A stretch of 64,000 bases of DNA, from the NCBI GenBank assembly GCA_003586115.2, contig QVOM02000073.1, positions 43,881,469-43,945,468 of the forward strand. The letters run 5' to 3'. Under the pieces are notes generated by a model. The model saw nothing but the letters and a program-made list of their open reading frames with translations. It was not told the DNA's origin and did no database searches. The stretch's first letter is position 1; every line of letters starts with the position of its first letter. Source of the stretch: Salvator merianae. Taxonomy: Eukaryota > Chordata > Lepidosauria > Squamata > Teiidae. Positions 50,402 through 61,000 of this stretch are shown one piece after another. Position numbers and translations under genes: made by a program.

Positions 50402-50856
50402 AATAGCTAAGTTAGGTGCTGAATCTACGGAGCCGAATGCTGGCCGATAACGAAAACCGCAGAACGCCGCCTTGCCGTCATGAGACGAAGATGCTGCGAT
50501 GGATCAGTGGAATCACCCGCTTCAACCACGTCCGCAATGAGGACATCTGTGACCGATATGGCATGGCGCCCAATACAGAGAAGATGCGAGAAGCCCGCCT
50601 CCGATGGTACGGCCACGCACTGCGCGCTGAAGACTACTCCCTCGCGAAGATTGGCCTCAACATCGACATCGCCGGAAAACGACCGAAAGGCCAACAAAAG
50701 CAGTGATGGCTCGATATGCTGCACTCTGACCTCCAGGCCGCATGACTACACCCCGACCAAGCCTTCGACCGTGAAAAATGGAGGACCTGCTCCAGAAGAG
50801 CCGACCCCGCCACCAAACGGGACTAAGGCCAAAGAAGAAAAATAGCTAAGTTAGGT
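50402..50856 (+). mobile_element. 5'-truncated RTE-like retrotransposon with 16-bp TSD
   Basis: A 423-bp GC-rich insert (50418-50840) lies between perfect 16-bp direct repeats AATAGCTAAGTTAGGT (50402-50417 and 50841-50856). It encodes the C-terminal end of a non-LTR ORF: 'AECWPITKTAERR' in one frame, then after a 1-bp deletion near 50480-50484 'MLRWISGITRFNHVRNEDI', 'EARLRWYGHAL', 'DMLHSDL', 'FDREKW' and 'ADPATKRD' ending at a TAA (50824-50826). Two TGA stops (50704-50706, 50743-50745) interrupt the frame; both fit CGA arginine codons changed by CpG decay. This C-terminal module is typical of RTE-like elements in parasitic nematodes, as I recall them, and not of BovB, CR1, L1 or L2. The insert is dead but retains a perfect duplication, so it was integrated into this genome. 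Confidence 0.85.
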
Positions 50857-51624
50857 TTGAGTAGAATTTGGGTAGGACTTCTATTTTCCCTGAAGAAATA
50901 AGTACTTAAGCTTGATGATTTTGAAGTGGTACATTTGCTAGTCATGCAATGATGAATCCATATGGGGTCAGATCTCTGTGCAAAGTTCTGCGGATCAGAG
51001 CAGTCAATATTTTGCATATGTCTTTAGTTCAGACTAATTTAATTGCTGCTTGGTGAAATCTTAATCCCAAAACGCTTGGTTATACATTATATTCTTCAGT
51101 TAAATTGGTCATAAACAATTTATTGTTTATTGTGCACTTGTACTTTCAAATGTAAAAGCTAGCTGAAGATGAGATAAATGGAAAAAGTGAAATAATTAGA
51201 AATACAAATAATTTTATAAATCAAATTGTTCCAAATTCATTCAGCTTTAAAAATCAAAATGGCCAGATAAAACTGTTGATTATGTTTTATTCCTCTCTTG
51301 GAAGTTACTGAACAGCACGCATGCAAAGCTTCAGTCCATCATCTTCAATACTGTTTTATGCAGTATTTCACTTAACAGTTTTGGGGCTACATTTGTGTCT
51401 AGTATGGAAAGATTGGCAATAAATAAACATGTATTTCTCCACTGAAAATTCAGTTGCTGCTGTAATAAGACTTTGAAATAACAAAATGTTCTAATTCTGT
51501 TGCAAAACTATCTTATTTTCAAACAGTCAATGCAAAGTAAAAAAAAAAAGGGGGGGAGGCTATTGAAAGCACCAAAGTTAGCAGACAACGGTTTAAAATA
51601 GTTATATAATTATATATTTTTTGG
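50857..51624. other. Unassigned intergenic sequence
   Basis: AT-rich sequence with no gene or clear repeat apart from a short A/G run at 51540-51557. Confidence 0.5.
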
Positions 51625-51775
51625 AAGTGGCTATAGTGTAGATTTGCGAAAATAGGGTTTGAATCTCCACTTGGCCATGAGAAACTCACTGGGTAATCTA
51701 TCTCAAAGGGTTGTGGTAAAGAACAGAGGGGAGATTAGTAGGGTCTTTGGAAGAGTGGTCAAATAATAAATACAA
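51625..51775 (+). mobile_element. tRNA-derived SINE, Sauria type
   Basis: 'GTGGCTATAGTGTAGATTTG' is the decayed tRNA A-box region, 'AGGGTTTGAATCTCCACTTGGCC' the B box, then 'CACTGGGTAATC', 'TCTCAAAGGGTTGTGGT' and 'GGAAGAGTGGTCAAATAATAAATAC'. This order matches the body and tail of squamate Sauria SINEs. The microsatellite that follows probably grew from its tail. Confidence 0.7.
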
Positions 51776-51787
51776 AAATGAAAGAAG

Positions 51788-51810
51788 GGATGGATGGATG
51801 GATGGATGGA

Positions 51811-51870
<60 letters not shown>

Positions 51871-51875
51871 TAGAC
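51788..51875. repeat. Compound (GGAT)n(GATA)n(GACA)n microsatellite
   Basis: About six GGAT/TGGA units, five GATA units and twelve GACA units run in order without interruption. GATA/GACA arrays are known as Bkm-type repeats in reptiles. Confidence 0.95.
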
Positions 51876-53234
51876 TTACAATGGAAATTAAAACCACAAA
51901 GTATAAGTTACAATAAAGCAGTAAAGAAGTGTAGACAAATTGTTCTGACTTCCCCATTCCAACAAAGCAATTAATATTTGTCATCTATGTCTTACAAATA
52001 GTTAATCTGAGCTGGCTTTTTATGCATAGTTTTGCTTTGCTTTGCTTTGCTTTCTTTTTCTTAGATGTAGACTGTGTGCCATCTATAGTCCAGAAGACTG
52101 ACTGATTGAACGTTATAAGTCTTTTTTGAGGAAGACATAGGATTCTGGGGGATTCTAGCTGACATAGATGTCACATTCCTGTTAGCAAAGTGCCAATATA
52201 ATAAGTTAAAAGAAGGTTAGTTGGCTTTGTAGACACACTTCTCTGCAAGCATTTATGGGACATGCTACAAATTAAAATCTTTGAAGTGTAATTCTACATT
52301 CACAAACCCAATCATTGTTCCAGTGGGGAAAGAGAGAGAGAGCAACTGAGGGCTGAAAGGTGAAGTGCTGAGTCATTCTAGGAAAAGATGTCTTATTGAT
52401 TCAGTATATAAAAGCAGATGGAATAGTTGGAGGGGAAGCTGCTGATTCAGCATTTGGCCTCAGCACTAATGGCACAGCTAATGTAACGGAACAGCAGTTA
52501 AGCAGTCTGCACAGCAGAAAGCAAACACTCGTGTTCTTGTACATGGCCTGGGCGTAATTACTGAACAGGACTTTTGTCATATGAAAAGATATAAAGGATG
52601 AGAGAAGAAGAAACAAAGCAGTAGTTTAAAAACAAAGCAGTAGTTTAAAGATAGTCTGGCTGGAACCCCACTCATGGCCTTGTTTTGTGTTGCCTCTCAG
52701 AATATTTTAACTAGAGGCTTGCAGTGTAATTCTGTCTTATCGTCTGTGCTTTCCTAATGCGTCAGTTGGTGGTCTATCCAGCTGAAGAGGTGAGAAAAAG
52801 GGGTCACTGCAGCTCCAACACCAAAAACTGCTCGAATTTCTCTGTCTGTTTTCCTGGTGGAGATCTGTCTACAACACAATAGTGTCACCCCAACGTTGCC
52901 TAGATTTTGATGGAGCAGTTTGCCTTCCTTGGCTGATCCCACCCCTCTGATGTCTCCGAGGCCAGGATTTACTACAGGCAGCAATGGGTATACATGCAAG
53001 TTGTTGTTGGGTCAGGCCTTCATGGCAAACCAGAGAATGCACAGAGTCACTGCACAGAACGTGAACATGCAAACATCCTCTCTAAGCTACTCCTTTTAGG
53101 TAGTATGTATGTCAGTTTAGTAGATCTGGAGATTACAGTTGCTCTGTCATTCTTTCAAGTAACTGCAGCAACAACCATTACACACATCTGTAAGAATTAT
53201 TCAAGTATAGCCACATACTTTTTCATTCTTTAAA
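51876..53234. other. Unassigned intergenic sequence
   Basis: Contains a short (TTTGC)4 run at 52031-52052 and a direct duplication of 'AAACAAAGCAGTAGTTTAAA' at 52612-52648. No gene recognised. Confidence 0.5.
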
Positions 53235-53350
53235 GATATTTATTTTATTTATTTAGAAATTTACATTCCATCCTTCACCTGAAGGTCACGGGGCAGGGAC
53301 AGCTCACAATCATAAAAAGGTAAAATACATAAAATGACAACAAAGAAATG
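53235..53350 (-). repeat. Inverted 3' tail of an L2-like LINE
   Basis: 'TTTATTTTATTTATTTAGAAATTTACATTCCATCCTTCACCTGAAGGTCACGGGGCAGG' is the reverse complement of the L2-like tail type seen at 53880-53950. Confidence 0.65.
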
Positions 53351-53381
53351 TTACTTGAAGTCTCAGTAAGATAGCCCAGAA

Positions 53382-53542
53382 CAGAGTTTCTCAATGTTTT
53401 TCCAACCGTGCCCCCCTGTCCTATCGGGTGCACACAGTGGTGGAGTGCGGAAGTGGGAGGGAGAAAGAAGCCCCCTGTGGGCCCCCTTGGAATATCCTGG
53501 GGGCCCACAGGGGGCCATATGGCCCCCGGTTGAGAAACACTG
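53382..53542. mobile_element. Short hAT/Charlie-like element with hairpin core
   Basis: The 161-bp element starts CAGAGTTTCTCAA and ends TTGAGAAACACTG, the reverse complement of CAGTGTTTCTCAA: terminal inverted repeats with one mismatch, and a known hAT-Charlie/MER terminus style. Inside, 53470-53486 and 53499-53515 form a perfect 17-bp inverted repeat (arm GCCCCCTGTGGGCCCCC) with a 12-nt loop. The flanking 8 bp do not match well, so the insertion is old or the boundary slightly off. Confidence 0.7.
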
Positions 53543-53779
53543 GTATAAAACCTTCACCCAATACAAGTTCAGGTCTAATTATTACCAGGATTCTACAGCT
53601 CACAAGATTTGACCACACATATGAACCATGTACGTCAGTGCCCCCGCCTCCACTTATATATTTCTGTTCACATTTTGGAATTGCTACTGAACTTTGACCT
53701 TTTACTCAAATTTTGGAGTTATTCAAACTTTAGTTGCTACTGAACAGTCAAACCTTTTAGTGAAGACCAAACACAGCAG

Positions 53780-53955
53780 CTGGTTAAAACATTTCTCTTT
53801 ACCCAGGCCTTTGATGATTTGCTTCTTCTCAGTGTTGTTCTACCAGGGAGGGCAGAAGGGTTATATTCATATATTTTATCTTTTTCTTATTGTGACCTGC
53901 CCTGGGACCTTTTAGTGAAGGACAGGATATAAATTCTTAAATAAATAAAGTTGGA
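53780..53955 (+). repeat. L2-like LINE 3' end
   Basis: 'TTGTGACCTGCCCTGGGACCTTTTAGTGAAGGACAGGATATAAATTCTTAAATAAATAAAG' is the same 3' end as at 5370-5520, with some preceding ORF text ('TGGTTAAAACATTTCTCTTTACCCAGGCCTTTGA'). Confidence 0.65.
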
Positions 53956-55589
53956 TAAATAAAATAAGGAGCAAATATCAACAAGAAAGTTCTTCAATTC
54001 CACTTTTGTTTCCTGATGAGGGGAAGCTTGAGAGAAGGCAATCCAAAGGTTTACTCTTTTATCTCATTCCTTGAAGCTGGGTCCTTGAAGCATTCTGTCA
54101 CAGTGCAAGATACTCCCTGACGCTTTCCACAGGATTTTCAATCTGCCACTTCAGTTGTATGCATTGTGCTTAATGCACCATTGTTTCAATTATGGTCTAT
54201 TGTTCTAATCTGGTCTGCCACTCTGTTGTGGGGATTACTTTCTGCTCATGTATTCAGTTTAACTTGTAACAGATTGTTCGTCTCTTGCCTAAAATTACCT
54301 TATGAATGGATGCATGCTAATATATCCATCAATTTATCTATGCATTCATTTTATGTACAATACTGCTCTATATGAAGTCCACGGGATGGTTTACAATTCA
54401 ATTGCGTATTGCTTTAATGCCTATAGCTTTCATTAATAATGTCACTATACAAATGCAAAGGAAAATCCGTTCGAAAATTACTTTTCCCAAATAAATCATA
54501 CAACTCATATCTGACCTTTGGCAGTGACTGCCACAAAGAAAGGCAGGCAACATGAATGTATGACAGGGTAATAATGAATCAAGCAAGAACACGATGACCA
54601 GGCAGCCTAAGCAGTTTTGGGGCAGCTTACCCCATGCATTCCATCATTCTATATTTACCTCCCAAATGCTAAACTTACCTATTTTACATAGGAAAGCTTC
54701 CCTATCTAGAGAAATGTAACTGGTACCCATTTCATATCCCTTGAGATGCCATGAATTCTTTATATATTTACGTATATGTTTTGCTTTTATTTTTTTTAAT
54801 TAAAAATATATTTTTCAATAATGATTTTTGTTTGCTGTTCTGTCACGCTTTTGGAGTGAAGTACCCCAGGAGAGTCTTCCAGAAACCGGCATATTTTAAA
54901 TTGTTGACCTGTAACAGTGAATAAAATTGCTCTGGGACTAATGACACGTCATATCAGAAATGTCCCAGTTACTGTTTGCCTCCTCTATGCTAAACCTTTA
55001 AAACAGGTTTTAAACAACCTGTGGTCTTCTAGGTGCTACGGAACTACAACTCGCACGAAACCCCAACCCCTCTGGCCAAGCAGCTTATTCATCCCTCTTT
55101 CTCATTCCCCTTGAACTGTGCTTCCTTTCCGAAGAATAAAAACCTAGCACCGCTTTAACAGCATTCCACCATCAGACATTTCTCTGGGTCTAATACTAGA
55201 TGTGAGAATTAATATTTTATGTGCAGTAGGCAGTAGAATATCGATAGGTTACATATCCAGATGGAGCATTCCAGGTTCGTTTGATTATTTTGCTATGTAT
55301 TTCAAAACTTGTCATTTGTTGGGGAGGATCCTTGTATTTTTTGCAAGCAACTTCAGGACACATTTCCATATGAACGTTATGCATCTTTAATAATCAGCTT
55401 TTCTGGAAAAGGATATACAGTGGCAGTGGATGATGACAGTCACACATGAAAGCCTTTACGCCCTGCTGCACTGGTTCACATTTGCTGATTTGGTTCGGTT
55501 AAATTCTTGCACTGCAGTAAATAGTGCCACTGGAACTTCAAAATAAACTTATTTGCTGCTATGTAGGAAGTTAAAAACAAAAATAGTGC
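53956..55589. other. Unassigned intergenic sequence
   Basis: No gene or repeat family recognised. Confidence 0.5.
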
Positions 55590-56099
55590 TTACCTCCATC
55601 TCCAACTGGTTGCCAGCTTCAGCCTTTCCTGGATAGGGGCATCTTGGCCACAGACTAGACTACTGTAATGCATTATTAGTGGGCTACCCTTGAAGATGAT
55701 CTGGAAGCTGGAACTAGTGCAGAATACAACAGCATGACTGCTGACAGAAGTTTCTACCTAAAGACACTTCAACCTGGACCTGAAAGAGCTATACTGGTTA
55801 CCAATTTGCAACAGAGCCCTATTCAAGATGTAGATATTGACATATTCAGCCCTAAAAACACACCTTTGCCGGCAGGCCTGGGGTCACGGAATTTGATGCT
55901 CCACTTGATTGGTAGGATGACTGTGTAGTGTGAATGTTAATTAGGAATGTATGCTTGGTTTGGGGTTTTAGATAGATTTTAAATTGTAATTTTAGATGGT
56001 TGCTAATTGCAATTTTATCATGTATATTTATATGTTGTAAGCCGCCCCGAGTCTTCGGAGAGGGGCGGCATATAAATCCAATAAATAAATAAATAAATG
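55590..56099 (+). mobile_element. L2-like LINE, ORF end and 3' tail
   Basis: The frame around 55650-55690 gives 'RLDYCNALLVGYP', the post-RT motif of L2/Rex-type LINEs. Frameshifted text continues with 'CTAGTGCAGAATAC' and 'CTATACTGGTTACCAATTTG'. The 3' tail 'GTAAGCCGCCCCGAGTCTTCGGAGAGGGGCGGCATATAAAT' contains a stem-loop (CCGCCCC/GGGGCGG) and ends in four AAAT units. Confidence 0.8.
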
Positions 56100-56470
56100 G
56101 CTTGAAGGAGTACCTTTTCCTATATAGGCCTGTGTGTGCTTTACGTACACAAAATGAAGGTCTTCTTGTAGTTCTTCTACTCTCAGAGGTGTGAGGGGTT
56201 GCAATGTGTGAGAGAACCTTCTCTGCGGCACTCCCAGCTTTGGAGCAGCCTCCTAGCAGAGGTGTGCCAGGTGGCAACTTTATATGGTTTTCAGCATCTG
56301 ATTAAAATGTAGCTTTTCACCTTTTGATGCACCAGTTCTTCTGAATGTAGTCCTACCTGGATAGAGGGAGGGGGAGAAAGTGGGTGGGTTATATTTTAAA
56401 TGTGACTTGCCCTGGGACCATCAGGTGAAGTGCAGGAAACAAATGAATATATGTGGGGGACATTCTCTAT
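56100..56470 (+). mobile_element. Second L2-like LINE 3' fragment
   Basis: It resumes L2-like coding text ('GAACCTTCTCTGCGGCACTCCCAGC', 'TGGAGCAGCCTCCTAGCAGAG') and a tail 'GTGACTTGCCCTGGGACCATCAGGTGAAG' of the other subfamily (as at 5370 and 53780). It appears that the preceding element inserted next to or into this one. Confidence 0.6.
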
Positions 56471-57990
56471 TCGGTGACAAAGAAGGCAGGAAAGTTTGTT
56501 ACAAACTGCTACAAAGAGTAGGGGAGTGTTCAGACTAGCTATTGCAGTCGCCTTCTGGGTGAATTTGACCCTGGAGGGGGGCAAACTGGAAATAAAAATA
56601 TTTGGCTTACCCTGCCTGCAAGCCTGTAATTATTCACCCCTTCAATAGCTGGGAGAAAACAATTCTCATGTCACTTTACTCTGAGCAGGAAGTGCCTCTG
56701 CCAATCATAGCCTTGAATTGCTTGGAGGAGGAACTCATTGGATAATCAGGTAGGGGCACCAGCAAGCTCTTGCTGGCAGCTAGAGTTTCCTTTTGAATGC
56801 AATAATTAAGCAGATCAAATGAACCTGAAACTAAAAATATTACTCCTATCCTGCCTTCCTTAGAAATGTATTTAAAAGCATGTAGGCTTCATCTAAAAAT
56901 GCATAGTGAGGAGAGAGAGACTTGAGTTAAAAAACTTTTAAACTCAATTGCAATTGCAAACAAAAACTTGGCAATTAAGAAGTTAAGGAGTTGGAAACTG
57001 CTTCAGCAAAGAGGTGGGGATTTCCTATCCAGTGGCCAATCAGAGAGCAGCTTCCCCTGCAATCATGGTAGATTGCCTGTTGAAGCAAGTAGGCTGTTCT
57101 TCCGGTGAGTTTTGAATCGCGTATTAATATAGCTGTGTTTGGAAGGTTTTTTTTTTAGTGTGCCAAGGAATTATTCACTCATTTTATGCAGGCAGTTTTA
57201 AAAATCCCTAGTATGATCACAACCTAACTTGAGAGAAGACATTCTGAATGATAGAAGACATTCTGAACTTTATTGAAATGCATTTTCATTTAATTTCTGT
57301 CAGTGCTTATGTAACTGGTTTTCACCTCATAAAGGAACATTTACAATCATGTCATTATCCAGATGTTCTCTCCAGCCAGCCATTTTGATCATTAGCAGTC
57401 ATCAGCCTTTCTCCAGGTCAATGTCTACTCCATTTACTTTCCTTGAAAAGCAGCATGCAGTGCAACTCCTGTCAGCCTCATGATAAGGCGAAGAATAAGG
57501 TTCCTCAAGTTCTCACACCACATTCAGTCTTCTTCTGCTGGCACCCCCTAGGAGCTTATAGCAGTGAAGAGAAATTCATGTGAGGAGAAAATTCATAGTA
57601 TAAGCTATGTTATACTATGCCAGCAGCGTAAACTAGTTGCTATGCTGAATTCATTCCACTTACAGCTGGTCATCACTTTACATAAATCCAACAGACATAC
57701 GCTCCTTTATATTAATGAAAAGGTTATCGTAATTCCTGGAAAGCACATATTCATATATTAAAACCAATCATGGTGATTGAATTAATGGGTGCATCTAAGA
57801 TAAGACCAGTGGACAAAGGAGCTCATTAAGCTGCAAATTCCTGAGATGTATGAAATCAAAGCTGCTATTATTAAAATGAAATATGACCCCAGGACTAGAA
57901 AGAGCCAACTGCAAGCAATTTAAGCAAGGATATTACAGGACAGACAGAACCCATTTTAGCTGATCTGAAAGACAGAGGGAGAGAGAGAAA
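56471..57990. other. Unassigned intergenic sequence
   Basis: No gene recognised. 56500-57110 is somewhat GC-richer and might be an unfamiliar repeat. Confidence 0.45.
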
Positions 57991-58050
57991 GGAAGGAAGG
58001 AAGGAAGGAAGGAAGGAAGGAAGGAAGGAAGGAAGGAAGGAAGGAAGGAA
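57991..58050. repeat. (GGAA)15 microsatellite
   Basis: Fifteen perfect GGAA units in a row. Confidence 0.97.
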
Positions 58051-61000
58051 CAAAGGGAAAAGGGAACCCACACATTTTGAAACCTAAGGAAAAAAGCAAG
58101 AAAGTTGGTAGCTAGGGCAAAGATAATCTCATTTCTTGATTTAAAAAAAATCAACTCTGTCCCCACTGGGCAGACAAGAGGTGTCTCGGGGAGGTATCTC
58201 TGATGCTGTGTATTGTCCTATGATATCTCTAGTGCCATCCCAAGGCTGTGGTTGTTAAGCTGGCCTGCACGTGGCAAGGACCCAAATCAGTCCACAGGAA
58301 GCAACTTCAGAGTCACTTCTCACCCACTGAACTGGGCATGCTTTGGAGGGAGGGCTGAAGTCCTCCATGCACTCTCCTGCCCCTTCAGCGAGAGGTGCTG
58401 TGGAGAGGGGCAGACTTTGATGCCCCTCCAAAGTGTTTTGAATGTCATGTGAAGACAGTGCTTCTGTTTCCCTGCCATGATGTATCTGAGGCTGTACACT
58501 GGCAGACATTTAATGCATGAATAATCATACATTAAATAAATAACCTACCCATCCCCCATTATGATTGTATGGTTGAAGGAGTTATCAAAACTCCTGAACA
58601 GTTGGTGTACATGCATCTTGTACACCCTTCTTTCATATGTAATGCTAAAAGCATAGCTCCTTTCCTTTTAATTCCATATATCGGATATTAAAAACTGGAA
58701 AGCACAGATCTAGTTCAAATACACAATAGGCCTTTTACTTTGATCAGCTCAGCAGGACAACCTGGCAATTAAAATATCACTGACCCCACACTTTAGCAGG
58801 AGTGCCATGTGCAAACCAGGTCAGTGGAGTGCTACATTTGTGTGCAAACCCGTTAGGACTGTTGGTTCATACCATACAGGCATTCTAATGCTATCAAAAC
58901 TAACTAACGTTGAAACCATCTAAAGGACTGTCATAAACATGAGAGGCAAATCACTTTACAATATTCTTTCTTTGGGTAGCAACATACATGGAAAATGCTA
59001 CTGCAGGATTATACATGCCTAAGCCTTGAATAAAAAGGTTTTTAAAGAATAAAAAAAAATCCAAGCTTCTGAAAACACTGGTGAATTATTGCAGGGTTCA
59101 GTTCCTCTCACTTCGTATTCAGGTTTTAAAAAGATATGAAAAGTACATTTTCGCTGGCAGCTAGGAGAATGCTACTGCTGGGTTAAAAATTTGACTGAAT
59201 GGCATTTATTTAATTCTTTCACTGAATTAAAAGGCTAATGATCTGGAATCCATGTTTGGGGTGCATAACTGGCCAATCTGTGTTGCTGTCTAATCAAGGA
59301 GAAATCAGCAGAGCAATTTCTCTGCCAAAAGCAAAGCACTCTGAAGTGCTTGATCTATTATTAAACACTCCAGTCACTTGGGCTTTAGGCACAGAATGTC
59401 ATCACATCTTAAAGCCATTTTTAAAAAACAATATTGCTTCAATTCATGTGGCTCCTAAGAGATGAAGGATTTTTACAGTGTCCTGCGCAATTCTTGTAAA
59501 AATGCTTTCAGAAATTTCACCAGTTATAACGTTGTTATTATAACAACCACTATTCTAGGGCATCCAACATTTTTGGCAAGAGCACCAGGAATCAAGTTAA
59601 GTTGGTCAAATACAACCCCAGGAGATCGTCATACCCCAACTATGGCTGTAAGTTTCAAGCCAAGCAGATAACAGAGAGGTAGACCAGGGTGTGATGTGAA
59701 CTGTGTCCAAATGGGCTCTTCAGACGCTGTGCAGATGTGAACTGAGTTGTACCACCTGCGTGGCAGGTGAGTCACCTTTGCTCTTTGCTAAATGTCCTGT
59801 GTCAGCAAGAAATTCTTTCAAAGCATGGAAATGGAGGAAGAAAATACCACATTAATCCACACTCATCACCATAGGATAATAAGGACACCAGAATTGTGTG
59901 CAAGGAACCCAAAATGGTAGCACTGATTATTACTCTTATGCTTTAGAAATTCCACTAAAAAGTAGTCCTCATGTGTAACTGGATATACATACAAGTGTTT
60001 ATGGCAGACACTATTACATCAAAGTATTCAAATGAAATATACAGCAAATCCCTTATTCTTTCATATATACATACAAAAAAAATATTTAGATTGGATAACC
60101 TAGGAACACAAAAATGATAAATTCCTCAAGAGATACATTCAATAGTTTCAAAAATATATTTTGAGTTGTTACACTATAGCCAAAGAATACTGACAATGAT
60201 AGACAAGTGAAATATAACTGAAAGTCCTGCCATCTTAGATCCAAAAGTTAAGCAAAATAAAGGAAGAGGAGGTGCCTGAGCAGGTGCTCATGGGAGTTGC
60301 CCGTGTGGTCAACCAGGAATTCAGCCACGACTTGATGATACCCAACAACAAACAATGGATAGTTAATGGAAATGTTATCATTCCAAACTTAAGCAAGCGA
60401 AGACAAATGTGATTTAAATCCCATTTCTCTGTGTAATGAAAACTGACACTAATCTCGGTGCATTTTATTCACAGTCACAAAAAATACAACTTAGCTCACA
60501 TTTTTAAGTGCACTTCAGTACTGATTTTGAGGTTCCTTCAGATTTCAATATGCTTTATCCTTAGTAAACAAGAAAATGGTGAGCCACAGACTCATTGATT
60601 TAAATATCTTATCACTTGGGACCCATACTAATAAAAAAAAGTCAAAACCGGCCCCTAGTGTTCAGATCATCCCATCAACGAGACAGAAGGGTACCCAGGG
60701 TCAAAAACAAGCTGGGTCCCTCATTTCACACAGACTTCCCCCCGCCCTCCAAAATGCACAAGGTGCAATAATAATAAATAAACCTGAAGCTTCCGAGCCA
60801 TCTAAATTCAGCAACAGGGAACATTTACCTTCACTTTCCAGGTTTTTGACAAAAAGCTGTGCTTTCTCAGTGATGAGTGAACATAAGGTATAAGGAATGG
60901 TGCCTCATTTGCATGTATCATGCTCTTTGGGCTCAACATTTTATATCAGTATCAGCTTCATTGCACCAGGGAGAAGGACACACACACACCCCTGACCTTT

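Noticed and set aside
50418..50840. Possible nematode contamination of the assembly
   Set aside because: The insert is bounded on both sides by the same 16-bp host sequence, as expected from target-primed integration, and it is decayed; a contaminating contig would not show this.
50425..50845. Frames of 99 codons (- strand), 121 codons (+ strand, other frame) and 60 codons (- strand)
   Set aside because: GC-rich sequence opens several frames; only the frame with the RTE C-terminal motifs is meaningful.
51788..51875. CRISPR-like direct repeats
   Set aside because: It is an uninterrupted tetranucleotide microsatellite with no spacers, and the genome is vertebrate.
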